Source of the DNA: Terfezia claveryi
Lineage: Eukaryota > Ascomycota > Pezizomycetes > Pezizales > Pezizaceae
Direction of reading: 5' to 3'
Length of the DNA: 64,000 nt
NCBI GenBank assembly: GCA_015179025.1
Contig: WHUX01000137.1
Location: forward strand, 62,001-126,000
Position 1 is the first letter of the stretch, and each line of letters starts with the position of its first letter. The notes under the pieces are model-generated. The model was not told where the DNA came from. It worked only from the letters and a program-made list of their open reading frames with translations, and ran no database searches. Position numbers and translations under genes: made by a program. This document shows positions 10,786 to 20,373 of the stretch, in pieces.

Positions 10786-11150
10786 TTGGACTGCAGCTTG
10801 AGAGTCTAAAAGAATAGCAAGCATATCCAAGTCCTCATTTTGCAGAGTGAGTAGCATTGTATATAATTCACCATCTGCTACTTTAGCCTGGTCTCCTAAG
10901 AAGCCTCTATAGTCTGCTGTTTGGCCTTCTGTCTGATCTTTACTGTACACTCCACTGGCTATCTCATTCCTCTGTCTGGTGCCATCTGTGAAGTAGACCT
11001 ACCAACCTTCATCCAATATTGTGCCTATCTTAGCTGCCCAAAAACCCAATTCCTTGGAGTTCTTGGACTTTGGGTCAAGGATTTCTTCGTAGATAATTGG
11101 AAAAAGGATGGTGTTGTCTCTATAGCCCCAGGAAATGTTCGCTTGCCCAC
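10786..11150 (-). pseudogene. LINE RNase H domain, inverted piece
   Basis: The reverse strand encodes EEILDPKSKNSKELGFWAAK, then VYFTDGTRQRNEIASGVYS, the segment VADGELYTMLLTLQNED and LDMLAILLDSQAAVQS. FTDGT, the E of DGELY and the D of LDSQAA are the expected RNase HI acidic positions. An in-frame TAG precedes VYFTDG. The piece continues the protein of the 10386-10785 forward segment, so a ~365-bp block has been inverted in place. Confidence 0.7.
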
Positions 11151-11194
11151 GTTTCGGACGCATCAGAACGATTTTAGACGGTAGGAGCAGCTGT

Positions 11195-12172
11195 TTTTTT
11201 TTTTTTTTTTTTTTAAAAACTCAGTACTCCTATGCAGCCCCGTTAGGGGGGCTATGAGGAGCCACACGGAAACCCGGTGGATTCAAGGGAAAGGCAAGTT
11301 AATCTGCCAGACCCGCGCGAGAGATAGATACAAACATCAAACCCGAGACGAAGCCCCATGCTGTCACTAACGGACTTAGCCGAAGACTCAAGAGCCTGAC
11401 TGAGCTCGCCCCCCCCGACTTATGTGAAACTTCGTGATAAACAGAACTGGTGAAGAACTAGATGAAACAAAAAGTGTGAACTAACTGTGAGAACTGTAAA
11501 CTGACTTTAAAGAACTGATAGAGCTGAAACGACAAAAGGGACTCGTGAGAATTCGTAACTAGTCGCTGGCGTCTGCGCCCTTACGCCTTATGTGAGCTCG
11601 CGGAAAAGCAGCCCGAAAAAAGCCTCCGTGGCCTCGTAAGTCTCTTCCCCCTCCTTCCTCCATTCTGCCTTATCGAGATCCTCCCAGCTGCCCCTCCCCC
11701 CCAGAAGGGTCCTCCGGAGCCGGTCGAATCGTAGACAAGCGAAGACTATATGATCTCCGGTCTCCGAGTGATGTCCACATGTGCATGCTGGCGACTCTGC
11801 TTTGCCGATATGATGGAGCCAGCTCTTTTGTGGACCTCTGTTCGTCCGCAGCCACGTGTAGGCAGATAAGGCGTGGCGATTCCATTCCACTCCCCTGGCC
11901 CCGTAACCCGCCTTTGTTCTTGCTTCCTTTCGTCTCGCTTTAGAGGCTGCGCGTAGCCCTCCTTCTGTTGTTGTCTGTCCCTGGCATGTGAATTCCCCCA
12001 GATGGGACTGTAAGTTAACGAGCCGGTCCGCCTTTTCGTTGCCTGGGATGCCTAAATGGCCTCTGACCCACGAGATCTGGAGGTCCCTATGCGGGTTCGT
12101 GGTGATAAGGGACTTGATACCTATTTCTATCCCGGATCTAGGTGGGGAGCCTGAGCTCATACAAGCCGGTAT
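11195..12172 (-). mobile_element. 5'-truncated Tad1-type LINE copy (minus)
   Basis: On the reverse strand the copy contains the end of ORF2, a 3' UTR with the shared landmarks GTTAATGACAGCATGG-like and GGCAGATTAACTTGCC-like sequences, two terminal stem-loops and a poly-A tail (T run at about 11195-11214). It is truncated at its 5' end at about 12172, where an oppositely oriented copy of the same family starts. No target duplication was identified. Confidence 0.8.
11588..12160 (-). CDS. LINE ORF2 C-terminal fragment: RNase H end plus zinc-knuckle-like tail
   Basis: This 190-residue open frame belongs to the truncated LINE. Its start is the RNase H end with LQISWVRGHLGIPGNEKADR, which contains the conserved histidine/aspartate region. 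A downstream Cys/His cluster (CTCGHHSETGDHIVFAC) matches the C-terminal motif of fungal LINE ORF2 proteins. The ATG at 12160 is simply the first one after the truncation point and not a natural start. The last residues (EAFFGLLFRELT) correspond to EAFFKLLYHELN in the facing copy. It is not expected to make a working protein alone. Confidence 0.75.
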   Translation of the reverse strand: MSSGSPPRSGIEIGIKSLITTNPHRDLQISWVRGHLGIPGNEKADRLVNLQSHLGEFTCQGQTTTEGGLRAASKARRKEARTKAGYGARGVEWNRHALSAYTWLRTNRGPQKSWLHHIGKAESPACTCGHHSETGDHIVFACLRFDRLRRTLLGGRGSWEDLDKAEWRKEGEETYEATEAFFGLLFRELT

Positions 12173-12175
12173 GGA

Positions 12176-12680
12176 AAAAAGAGGGGGAAGAGACCTATGA
12201 GGCGACTGAGGCCTTTTTCAAGCTCTTATACCATGAGCTCAACTAGTTCAATCATTTACGAATTCCCTTATTCATGTCCCACCCTTCCCAGTATTTTGTG
12301 TCACGTGCCCAAACTATACCACGCTACTGGGGTATCATTTCACTTGGTCACGTGACGCCCTTTTACTCTCAATTCCATAAACGATTTCATAAGTTCAGTT
12401 TACTTTTCATAAGTTCAGTTTATTTCTCCTCTCCGGCCACCTTTCCTTAGTTCCATTCAGTTCTTCAAGTTTGGAGGCTCAGTCAGGCCCATGGGTCTTC
12501 GGCCAGCTCGTTAATGACAGCATGGGGCCTACTCTCCGTCCGTGTATTTAGTTTTTATGCGGGATTGGCAGATTAACTTGCCTCTCCCTTCAATCCACCC
12601 GGGTTTCCGGGTGGCTCCTCATGGCCCCCCTAACGGGGCCGCATAGGTAGTAACTAGTTTTAAAAAAAAAAAAAAAAAAA
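12176..12680 (+). mobile_element. 5'-truncated Tad1-type LINE copy (plus)
   Basis: It starts inside the last 20 codons of ORF2 (EETYEATEAFFKLLYHELN, then TAG), followed by about 430 bp of 3' UTR and an A tail ending near 12680. Two stem-loops lie just before the tail: CCACCCGG/CCGGGTGG with a four-base loop, and GGCCCC/GGGGCC. It abuts the minus-strand copy head to head at about 12172-12176. Confidence 0.8.
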
Positions 12681-12689
12681 AACACCTCC

Positions 12690-13099
12690 CCTCCCAAAAC
12701 AGCAAGCCACCGTGGCTGAGTATACCGAGACTGACACCAGTGATGACGAGGAGTCAATTGGATACCAGGAGAGCGACGCCGACCAGCCAATTGGGGCAAT
12801 CGACACCGAGTATATACCGCCAGCCATTGTTCCACCGAGATATTTATGTATGAATTTTGCCCACTGGATTTGGCACATACATAAACAGCAGGCAGGGATC
12901 CAGGACCCGAATATTGCCGCGAGAAAAGCGATGTGGTGACTTAAAGAAATCATGACGTTCATAGATGCCGATGACAAAGAAGTCTTTGGTGAAGGACAGT
13001 TTCGATACCGTATTAATTCGCAACTAAGAATGCTGTCTTATTCACAAACGGGCGGTCGGAGGGGACTTAAATTTACTGTCTTATATGCGATACTAGCTT
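12690..13099 (+). pseudogene. Gene fragment of unknown function with acidic N-terminus
   Basis: A forward frame starts in the sequence joined to the LINE tail and reads AEYTETDTSDDEESIGYQE, then PPRYLCMNFAHWIWHIHKQQ. An in-frame TGA at about 12940 follows ARKAMW. The same frame then continues (LKEIMTFIDADDKEVFGEG) to a stop near 13099. The even composition on both sides of the TGA suggests a real gene that lost a codon. No ATG is available upstream, so its 5' end was probably displaced by the LINE. No family is recognised. Confidence 0.4.
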
Positions 13100-13234
13100 A
13101 AACATGAGATACTTTCTTATAAAAGAAACTCCAAAAAAGACGACAGTGGCAAAATTGATATCTTTTTACACGATCTTCTCTCCAAGCGTAATTGTAGCAT
13201 ATTGCATGGCCTCTTCTTCAGTAATGTAATCCTT

Positions 13235-13605
13235 CTACCTGCGAGGGGTTTGTTAGGGTCGAGGTTATACTTGTGAGGGGTCTTGTTTATGGGGTTTCTA
13301 CTGGCGAGAGGTTTCTAATTTTCTCTTTCTCACCTGCGCGGGGTTTTTCACATTCACAGGCCGTAAGGCACTCTTTCGTTCTTCGGGGCTCCAGTCAGGG
13401 CCCTCGGGCTCATCGGGCAATGCCGGTTAATGACAGCATGGGAGTATCCCATTCATGAGTCTCCTTTTGTTTTGTGTACTTATCCGCGTCGACTTGGCAG
13501 ATTAACTTGCCCGGTCCTGAATCCACCCGGGCTTCCGGGTGGCTCCTCATAGCCCCCCTAACGAGGCTGCATAGGAGTATCAAGTATTAAAAAAAAAAAA
13601 AAAAA
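13235..13605 (+). mobile_element. Truncated LINE 3' UTR copy with CACCTGCG repeats
   Basis: The last ~240 bp match the other LINE 3' ends in the window: GGTTAATGACAGCATGGGAG, GGCAGATTAACTTGCC, the two stem-loops and an A tail at about 13588-13605. Upstream are loosely repeated ACCTGCGAGGGGTTT-like units, also seen in the copy at 55.8-56.2 kb. The second stem has a mispair here (AGCCCC against GAGGCT), so this copy looks old or unselected. Its 5' limit is uncertain. Confidence 0.7.
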
Positions 13606-13797
13606 AACAAGGTGACTGCGGCAGGGAGGTACCGACTCGACCTGCATGCAGCTGGGATCTTCCACAGGCTCCTGCATACACATTTGTATTGACAAAGGAT
13701 AGGATTTGGGGGGTGGCCATGCCGAGCTTGTGTGGTCAACGGGGCAACAGACACAAGTATATAAACATACTTGTCTGTCTTCCCATCTTGGATAGAT

Positions 13798-13839
13798 CGG
13801 GGCTGCATAGGAGTATCAAGTATTTAAAAAAAAATAAAA
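13798..13839 (+). mobile_element. 42-bp LINE tail insertion with 13-bp target duplication
   Basis: The insert begins CGGGGCTGCATAGGAGTATC and ends in an A-rich tail. It is flanked by ATCTTGGATAGAT at 13785-13797 and 13840-13852. It is thus an extreme 5'-truncated LINE insertion. It sits about 45 bp upstream of a small gene-family member. The related copy near 15.96 kb has the same tail at the same place. Confidence 0.85.
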
Positions 13840-13897
13840 ATCTTGGATAGATACCAAACAAAATTAACCAAACACGACGAACACAAAAACACCAACG

Positions 13898-14197
13898 ATG
13901 TCTACCCAATAGCTGAAGAACCAGTTCTCTGGAAGTCTGACAGCCTGGGAGATAATAACCTTCAACAAGGACGACAAAAAGTACTATTGGAGCAACATCA
14001 TAGAGTGCGGACTTGCCCCAAAGATAGTTCTTACGTTGATCACCGACGTTGTTGCGGGATGGGAGGCCCAAGGCATCACAGACATGAACGAATTTGAAAC
14101 GATTCAAGGCATGACTGTGGAGGAGGTTAAAGCTATGGTTTATGGCCCGGTAGACTGCTATCTGTGTAGACTATTGGACGTGACCCAAAACAAATAA
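13898..14197 (+). pseudogene. Small gene family, copy A (99 codons, stop at codon 5)
   Basis: ATG at 13898 leads a frame of 99 codons ending at TAA 14195-14197, matching the intact copy at 39534-39833 in length. Codon 5 is TAG where copy B has CAG, so the copy is inactivated near its start. The rest is open and includes WSNIIECGLAPKIVLTLITD and EVKAMVYGPVDCYLC. There is no signal peptide or recognised domain; predicted character is helical. The A-rich leader (AACACGACGAACACAAAAAC) resembles a fungal 5' UTR and is shared among copies. Function is unknown. Confidence 0.65.
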
Positions 14198-14293
14198 ATG
14201 CGGGTAGGCATCCCCCACACTGGGAATTCCAACAGACCCCACTAACCAATCTTCAGTTCCGACCGGGCCACCGATGGGTAGCACCCAGATTTT

Positions 14294-15119
14294 TGCAATT
14301 TTTTTTCTGCTGACGGCGTCTTGGTCGAACCCGAAATTCATGGGCGTGTTGAGAAAGGCTTTTTCCTCGCAGAGCGTGACTGGACGTGCTATCGAAGGAA
14401 TTAGTTTACGGTTGTGTGCTCTTATTCACTAAAACCTGCGACACATTCGTTGCTCTTTTATCTCAAGCGTTCTACTACTGCCCAACCAGAAAATGTTCTA
14501 GCTTTTGCCATGTGCTTATCGGCAGTTGTGGATGCACCAGGTGGGAAAGCAGTCGAGTTGGTACAGCACACTCCGAAACGCGATAAAGGTCCTCAACATA
14601 AACCGAGCAAAGTAAAACTAGCCCCCCAGCACATTGGATCACTAGGTTTTAACGCAAGCACGGTCAACAAACGCAGGGGAATGATTTTAACCCATTCCCA
14701 CAACAAGCACAACAACAAAATGTTGCGTCGTTTGAGCGTATTCAATTCAAATCCGCCACTGCTAACAATGGGAAGAGGCGTGCCGTGCCGCTCAAGTATA
14801 CTATCATCTTATTGTCGAATTGTATGCCGACGTAGGTAGTCAGAGTGCCACTGCGCCTAGCAACATTGCATCCGGTGCTGGGTGGGTCAAGATTGCCTAC
14901 AAGACATCTGCGCCAATGGTAGTTCGTGGTCGTAGCCCTGGTCACTATGCTGATGAGCGGAGAGTGCACAGCCCTGGTGGGAATAATGGCTCCGGAAATG
15001 GGAGTAACAACACTCATTCTCCAACATCAAATGGCAATGGGGGCAATCTGATGGGAATACGCCTGGGGGCTCGGCTCGTGCCCAAGGTTACACAGGCTCG
15101 AGCCCGGAGGTCGTTGTAA
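14294..15119 (+). pseudogene. NDT80/PhoG-domain transcription factor (XprG/VIB-1-like), broken
   Basis: Successive frames give an NDT80/PhoG DNA-binding domain: EIHGRVEKGFFLAERDWTCY, then YRRN, TAG (14402), FTVVCSYSLKP, the segment LAFAMCLSAVVDAPGGKAVE, HTPKRDKGPQHKP, FERIQFKSATANNGKRRA, YYHLIVELYADVG, WVKIAYKTSAPMVVRGRSPG and HYADERR. In XprG/VIB-1-type regulators this immunoglobulin-like fold binds DNA and controls protease, starvation or self-recognition responses. Three lesions are visible: the TAG in place of a conserved aromatic, a frameshift near 14653-14670, and a 5-bp tandem duplication (GTGCC at 14780-14789) that shifts the frame. No acceptable introns remove them. The frame after 15119 is unclear. 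Confidence 0.8.
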
Positions 15120-15687
15120 CCGCGAAATACCGAAGGTACCCGGTGAGTGGAAATCTTCAAAATGCGTTGCAGTTCCACCCTTTCCTCTTTCTTTTTTTCT
15201 CAATAACACAACCTCCTCCGGCAGTCCTGGAGTTCATTTCCTCCCTTCAAAATTTACAACTATAATCGCTCCATTTCCGACATAACCAAACACGCCTACC
15301 AACACAAGAGGAGGAAACTGCACAAATTGATGAAATCACCGCTGTATCTCGCTATGGTTGAAACCTACCATTTGCTCGGTTACGACAATATTGCAGTCCT
15401 ATGTATCGTCCGATTTCGCAGCCGACTTTAGGTGGACGATGAAGGTTCAAATTGATTCTGTCCATTTCCACGTCTGTTTATATCTGTATCTTCCATATTT
15501 CTGCGTCTTTGATTTTTTCCATGACCTATACAGATATGTAGCGTACGCAGTTATCTATGTACTCTTGCAATTCTCGCGAGCCCGCTCGAGCCCGTATGCG
15601 AGCCGGCTCGAGCTCCTTTGTAAAACCACGAGTCGGCTCGAGCCTACCCCCAGGCTCGGCTCGAGCCGGCTCGTGCCCAGGCGTAGA
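15058..15687. repeat. Segment bounded by inverted GC-rich TACGCCTGGG ends
   Basis: TACGCCTGGG at 15058 and its reverse complement at 15676-15685 bound a segment whose ends are rich in GAGCCGGCTCGAGC-like palindromes (15062-15110 and 15575-15685). TA at each outer edge would fit a Tc1/mariner-type miniature element. The inside is not obviously repetitive, and part of it may be host coding sequence, so the boundaries are tentative. Similar CTCGTGCCCAGGC motifs recur near 63.85 kb. Confidence 0.35.
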
Positions 15688-15904
15688 TGGGAAGCTCAGA
15701 TATTGGAGCTTCTTCGGATGTTCTGGGTTCAAACCGACTAAATATCATACTGGGTATCAATATTTCCCTGGGACGATATATTCTGGACATCACCCTAGTC
15801 CGATATATGATGTTTACCACGATGAGAAGTGGTCTGAAGGCCCCGTTGTGACCCACTGCACCCAATTCGAGAATGATATCTCCTCATATATTCCTTCAAC
15901 AATG
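15688..15904 (+). other. Possible coding remnant next to the NDT80 pseudogene
   Basis: One forward frame reads GYQYFPGTIYSGHHPSPIYD followed by VYHDEKWSEGPVVTHC, which has protein-like composition. It could be the displaced C-terminal part of the NDT80-domain gene or an unrelated fragment. No start or family motif is visible. Confidence 0.3.
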
Positions 15905-15948
15905 GTAGGCAAAGAGACATACTTGTCTGTCTTCCCATCTTGGATAGA

Positions 15949-15995
15949 TCGGGGCTGCATAGGAGTATCAAGTATTTAAAAAAAAAAAAAAAAAA
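15949..15995 (+). mobile_element. LINE tail upstream of small-family copy B
   Basis: The sequence CGGGGCTGCATAGGAGTATC followed by an A tail lies after CATCTTGGATAGAT, exactly as at 13798. The downstream half of the target duplication is no longer recognisable. Copies A and B therefore descend from one segment that already carried this LINE insertion. Confidence 0.75.
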
Positions 15996-16041
15996 TCCTT
16001 AATAAACAAAAGCAAACACGAGGAACACAAAAACACCAACG

Positions 16042-16251
16042 ATGTCTACCCAACAGCTGAAGAACCAGTTCTCTGGAAGTCTGACAGCCTGGGAGATAAT
16101 AACCTTCAACAAGGACGACAAAAGGTACTACTGGAGCAACATGATAGAGTGCGGACTTGCCCCAAAGATAGTTCTTACGTTGATCACCGACGTTGTTGCG
16201 GGATGGGAGGCACAAGGCATTACAGACATGAACGAATTTATGGCCCGGTAG
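16042..16251 (+). pseudogene. Small gene family, copy B (truncated by a 46-bp deletion)
   Basis: From ATG 16042 the frame matches copies A and C (MSTQQLKNQFSGSLTAWEI, WSNMIECGLAPKIVLTLITD) for about 66 codons. Compared with copy A, 46 bp are missing after GAATTT; both breakpoints have TTT, which suggests a microhomology deletion. The shift ends the frame at TAG 16249-16251 after 69 residues. The downstream flank matches that of copy C. Function is unknown. Confidence 0.65.
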
Positions 16252-16299
16252 ACTGCTATCTGTGTAGACTATTGGACGTGAGCAGAACAACTAAATGCG

Positions 16300-17230
16300 G
16301 GTAGGTTGGTGAGCATAAACTGCCACTATTTGGTTTTGCTCATGCATCAAACAAGCGGATTGTTACCTTTGGCTTTGCCTAATGTAGGAAAATAGTTTCT
16401 GTTGAATTATAATCCGTGCCAGCTGACATTGGGCGAGGAAGGCAAGATGCATTAGGATCTTGCAAACGGTTTCGGGGTATAGCATATTTGGGGTATGGCA
16501 TATGGGCAGTGTTCGTTGCGTCCCCTTACTGGGACTGAATAAGAGTAACAAGTATTTTAAAAAAAAATTAAAAAAAAGCGTGCGTTGCGAACGACTTCAG
16601 AGTGTAGCAATCTATGGTTGTTCAGTGCGAGCATCAGGGTCATATAAGGCCTGCTCTCTACTCTCCTTCCTTCTTTCTTTCAATGTCTTAGTCTTACGAA
16701 CAAGAATCGCGAACAATATAAGTTATCTTCTACTACAATCAGAGCATTGTATGATTATTCCGTCTGTTTCACCCAGCTGCCAAGTACTCAAAAAACAATC
16801 CTACAAAAAAAAAGAAAAACCGGCAGCAAAGCTCTCATAACAACTATATCTCGCCACACTCGAAAATAGATAAAAATATTGCAAACAGTATTCCATACTG
16901 AGGATATTGCCAACCATTAGGGCAGGGTCGGGGATTGAATGTTTTGCCACTTGTGTCCAGCTAGAATTTCTTTTCATCCATGTTTTTGTCGCTTTCCTGA
17001 ATTTATTTCTCTACTTGAGCTCCAGACTCGTTTATGGGACCCACTAAACCCGTTATCAAATGATATACGAAGGACAAATAAGTGTGTGTACGTCTGCTCC
17101 GTTTCAAATTAAACTCACGATCCATCTCCGTAACTGTGACCCCCCCAAGTATGTGATGCCTGTATATGTCTCCTATTTTCCAGCAGACTAATCCCCCCTT
17201 TAATTTTGACTGTAAATCAATCGAATACTT
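16300..17230. repeat. 3' flank shared with 39.83-40.39 kb, interrupted
   Basis: Sequence downstream of copy B (from GGTTGGTGAGCATAA) matches the flank of copy C at roughly 80% by eye. The match runs to about 16398, resumes near 16815 and ends at 17230 where the TIR element starts. About 410 bp in between, including a short LINE tail, are not in copy C. The shared unit has no other open frame. Confidence 0.65.
16521..16577 (+). mobile_element. 57-bp LINE tail insertion with imperfect 10-bp target duplication
   Basis: The insert reads TCCCCTTACTGGGACTGAAT and AAGAGTAACAAGTATTTT before a long A-rich tail. It is flanked by GTTCGTTGCG (16511-16520) and GTGCGTTGCG (16580-16589), a 9-of-10 match. 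It is a divergent member of the LINE tail family. Confidence 0.65.
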
Positions 17231-17393
17231 AATAGGGGTGGTCAATCGTAATTTCCATTAAGCTAATGTCAATTACGAAGCGCCTTGGCAAGGCAAAACT
17301 AGCGCAAATTGAAAATTTTGATTGACCGACCCAAGTTAAATCTTCAGTAAGCCTGCTTAGTAATATCGAGATCACGCCTCGGCATTCGTCAAC

Positions 17394-17579
17394 ATGCCAC
17401 GACTTACGCGACGGAGTGCGGGAAGGAATCATACCAGAGGGATATCGATCTTGGAGAACTTGATTAGGAATTATCCGGAATCTGCATTCCTGAATCTATT
17501 CAGAATGCATCAAACATCCTTTTGGATGCCATGGTGTCTGATGGTGATATTCCGATATTCTCTGGGGATGTTGTTGTGA
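17394..17579 (+). pseudogene. Remnant of a Harbinger-like transposase N-terminus
   Basis: The 61-residue frame contains NLIRNYPESAFLNLFRMHQT followed by SFW, resembling the FxxxFRMxxxxFxxL region near the start of PIF/Harbinger DDE transposases. The frame then loses similarity, and the catalytic domain is absent. It lies within the TIR element and reads inward from the left end, as expected for a deletion derivative. Confidence 0.45.
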
Positions 17580-17934
17580 TGTTCCGATGTTTTCTTGAGG
17601 GGTGATGTTGTGTTGACTAAGCTAATCTAATGTCAATTATCTCGTAAAGGGACTCCAGAGTCCCTTTAGCAATTAAGAGTTCCATTAAATTACCATTAAG
17701 GCTCTTGCCTGTTGGAATGACCTTGTAGGAGTAGCAACACTAGCGAGCAGATAAGATAGCTAATGATCAACGAAGAGTCACTTCACCAGTCAGAACGTAT
17801 GAGTTGTATATCCCTTATACCTCTAAAGAAGAGGCAGTCAGGCCAGCTCTATATACACTTAAGGGATAATGCTAAGTATTGCTGGAAAGCAGGAAATGCT
17901 GGAGATACGTGAGTGAGTGTCGCAATGACATGAG

Positions 17935-18016
17935 TGGCCGACATGACATGCCGACATGACATGGGTGGCAGACACATGACATGAGTGGCCGACATGACAT
18001 GGGTGGCAGACATGAC
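17935..18016 (+). repeat. Short tandem repeat GACATGACATG
   Basis: Irregular copies of a unit containing GACATGACATGGGTGGCAGA lie inside the TIR element near its right end. No function is suggested. Confidence 0.6.
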
Positions 18017-18141
18017 CTATGTTAACTCACGTGCTTTTCAACATTGCCAATAAGAGGTGAGGCCAAGATGCCAAGGCAGTCGCCAAAGGCTCTTTGTAAT
18101 TGACATTAGCTTAATGGAAATAACGATTGACCACCCCTAAT

Positions 18142-20018
18142 ATATGTGGATCAGGACCCTATATGATTAATGAGTATTTTGTAAAAAAAAAATTGAAATA
18201 CCCATGTATGACACTAATTGGAACTGAGTGGGGTCATGCCTCTACACCCATGTTAAGAAAAAGTCTAAAAAATGTATTCATTGCTATAACTCAACCCAAC
18301 CAGGTCCAAAGCAAATGTTCTGACCTATGGAGGCTGGTTGGGCCGGCCTATTACTCCGTTATGCTAATGACCTGCCCATTCACCAACCTGACCAACATCA
18401 TAGCAATATTCTAGTATATGTGTTCAGGGGTTTCCATGGGAGAAACCGGAAGCACATAATTCCCTAACTAAGAAAAATCTTGATACATATTTAGATACAA
18501 AGTGGAAGTGAAGTAAGAATTAGAATACAAGGGCACAACATGAATTACAAAGTGGAAGTAAAGTAGAATGAACGCCGAGCAGAAGAGCCAACAAGATCAA
18601 TTGTATTAAGGATTCGTAAGAGGATCGACTGGATGAGATATGTAGGACGACATCGGAAGTATATTCTCGGCCCAATAACAAACCAGAACAGTTACAGTGT
18701 TTGACATTTGCCTGTACATTGAACTGTAGTTTCAGCCTCAGCCGATTTATTCAAGAACTTGTAGCAAAGTCTGGGGTGGTGTTGTTCTAACGTGCCAAGG
18801 AATCGGCCCATCTACGGACCAGACTGCCTTCCCGGCAATGCAAATTAGAGATTCCTCGGCAGCCTACATCCACTTCGCCGGGTACAGAATTACCAATTGT
18901 AGGAATGTCAGGAAAATTCTAGTATACGTACCAGCAACATTAGCCCCCTCCCAAAAAATAAAAAACACATGTGACATCTGCATACATCAGGGTCGACGAA
19001 CATGAATGGTACTGAAGATTAAGAACTCCGCTGGCCTCTCGTCCGGTTCCAAGTGAAAGTCTCTCTTCCCTCCGGTCAATGTCTCAGTCTGAGTCTTGTT
19101 CCTCCGCCAGGCCAACCTCCGAGTTAATGTGTGCTTCGTAGCCTTCACCAATATTCAGACAACAGTGATAGGGATGCCTGCAGGTGCTTCATGGAATACT
19201 AGCTTTAACGCAGGTATGTTGTCGAGTTTAGCATTTCCCTTTGCATTTGCATGAGTTCTATAAAAGAGTTAGTCATTGGAGATGAATATAGAGTACAAAT
19301 GGGGTGAGTGCAAACCTTAGGACGCAAACTGACATCAGTACAGTATGGTGGCAAGCGTGCCTTAGGTGGCAACCTCAACATCATGCCTTGTGTGGTAAGC
19401 ATGCGTACTGCCAGTGTTATTTTTTTAAGGCATGCCATGCACTTCTTATGGTCACACTTGCCAATAGCCAGGGTAATTACGTGGTGGACATATTGCTAGT
19501 TCAGGGTAATGAACACTGCCGCCAGTCACATTATACAATTATCAAGATCCCTAAAACCCTAATTTTCTTCATACTCGCCGTGGCTCGGACGTGCTGCATT
19601 CTCCCCCCATGACTCCTGGGGGCCCAGATCTCTCGCGAGTGCCCTGTCCCTTCGGCTAGTTCATTTACAAGGCCCGGGGGGGGGGGGGTGGAACACAATA
19701 CCTTGTATGGTGAGATTTTCTTCTTAAAAAACAAAAGAAATATTCAATACTCATTCATAGACGGTCAGCAATTGAAATCGCTCAGAATGGGCTTTTGAAT
19801 AATTTTGCAGAACAAATCTTTTGCATTTGTAAGATAATGATCAATTCTAGGAATATTAGTGCAACGAATTCCCCAATTTCAAATTCAGCTACCTCATTTG
19901 AGTTTTGCTGCGTTTGATGCTCATTTGGGTACGAGCTCCAGTGGTATTAGCCTGAACTTGGGCAAGCGTTAGAGACAGTTCCACCAGAGTGAAGCAAGGG
20001 ACTGAAAGATGCAACCAC
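18142..20018. other. No gene seen; dispersed repeat near 19.3-19.65 kb
   Basis: Open frames here are short and unsupported. The segment 19350-19640, with GGTAAGCATGCGTACTGCC and CATACTCGCCGTGGCTCGG and ending in TCTCGCGAG, resembles 56.28-56.52 kb, so it belongs to an unnamed dispersed repeat. A G run at 19675-19688 is present. The right end is the insertion site of the large LINE. Confidence 0.45.
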
Positions 20019-20030
20019 ACAGGGCTTGCC
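20019..20030. repeat. Target-site duplication of the full LINE (left copy)
   Basis: ACAGGGCTTGCC at 20019-20030 is repeated at 38943-38954. It directly abuts the LINE poly-A tail here and the LINE 5' end there. A following TT is ambiguous, so the duplication is 12-14 bp. Confidence 0.85.
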
Positions 20031-20373
20031 TTTTTTTTTTTTTTTTTTTTTTTGAAATCTATACGCCTGTGAAGCCTGAGGCTATGAGGCGGCTCCGTTC
20101 CCTCGTCTTAAAAGACTCGGTACACCCACGGAACAACGGGCTGCATAACCGCCCAGCCTCCCGAACCAAGGAAAAAATAAAACAACCGGAAAACACCCCC
20201 CCTCCCCCGCCACGCCCGCTGACCGGCCGCATCCCCAAAATGATATCCTCCTCCGCCACGCCCATGACCGGCCACGTCCCCCTTGTGATATCCTCCACCG
20301 CCACGCCCCCTGCCGGCCTTTCACCAACCCTCCTCCCCAATCCCCTGACCCTCCTCCTCCACACGTTGCCTTC

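Larger units (their letters stand above)
17234..18138 (+). mobile_element. TIR element of probable Harbinger type, internally deleted
   Basis: The ends are 42-bp terminal inverted repeats starting AGGGGTGGTCAATCG with one mismatch (17234-17275 and 18097-18138). They are flanked by AAT on both sides (17231-17233 and 18139-18141); alternatively the ends can be read as GGGGTGGTC with TA duplications. At 905 bp it is too short for a full transposase gene. A perfect palindrome AAAGGGACTC-CA-GAGTCCCTTT lies at 17646-17667. A remnant of the transposase start is at 17394. Confidence 0.75.

Noticed and set aside
10386..11150. Twin-priming product
   Set aside because: Twin priming puts the inverted 5' part next to the 5' end of the 3' part. 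Here two downstream ends meet, as for a plain inversion.
13798..16577. SINE elements at the short A-tailed inserts
   Set aside because: They have no tRNA- or 5S-like head with A and B boxes; they consist only of the LINE 3' end and are better read as truncated LINEs.
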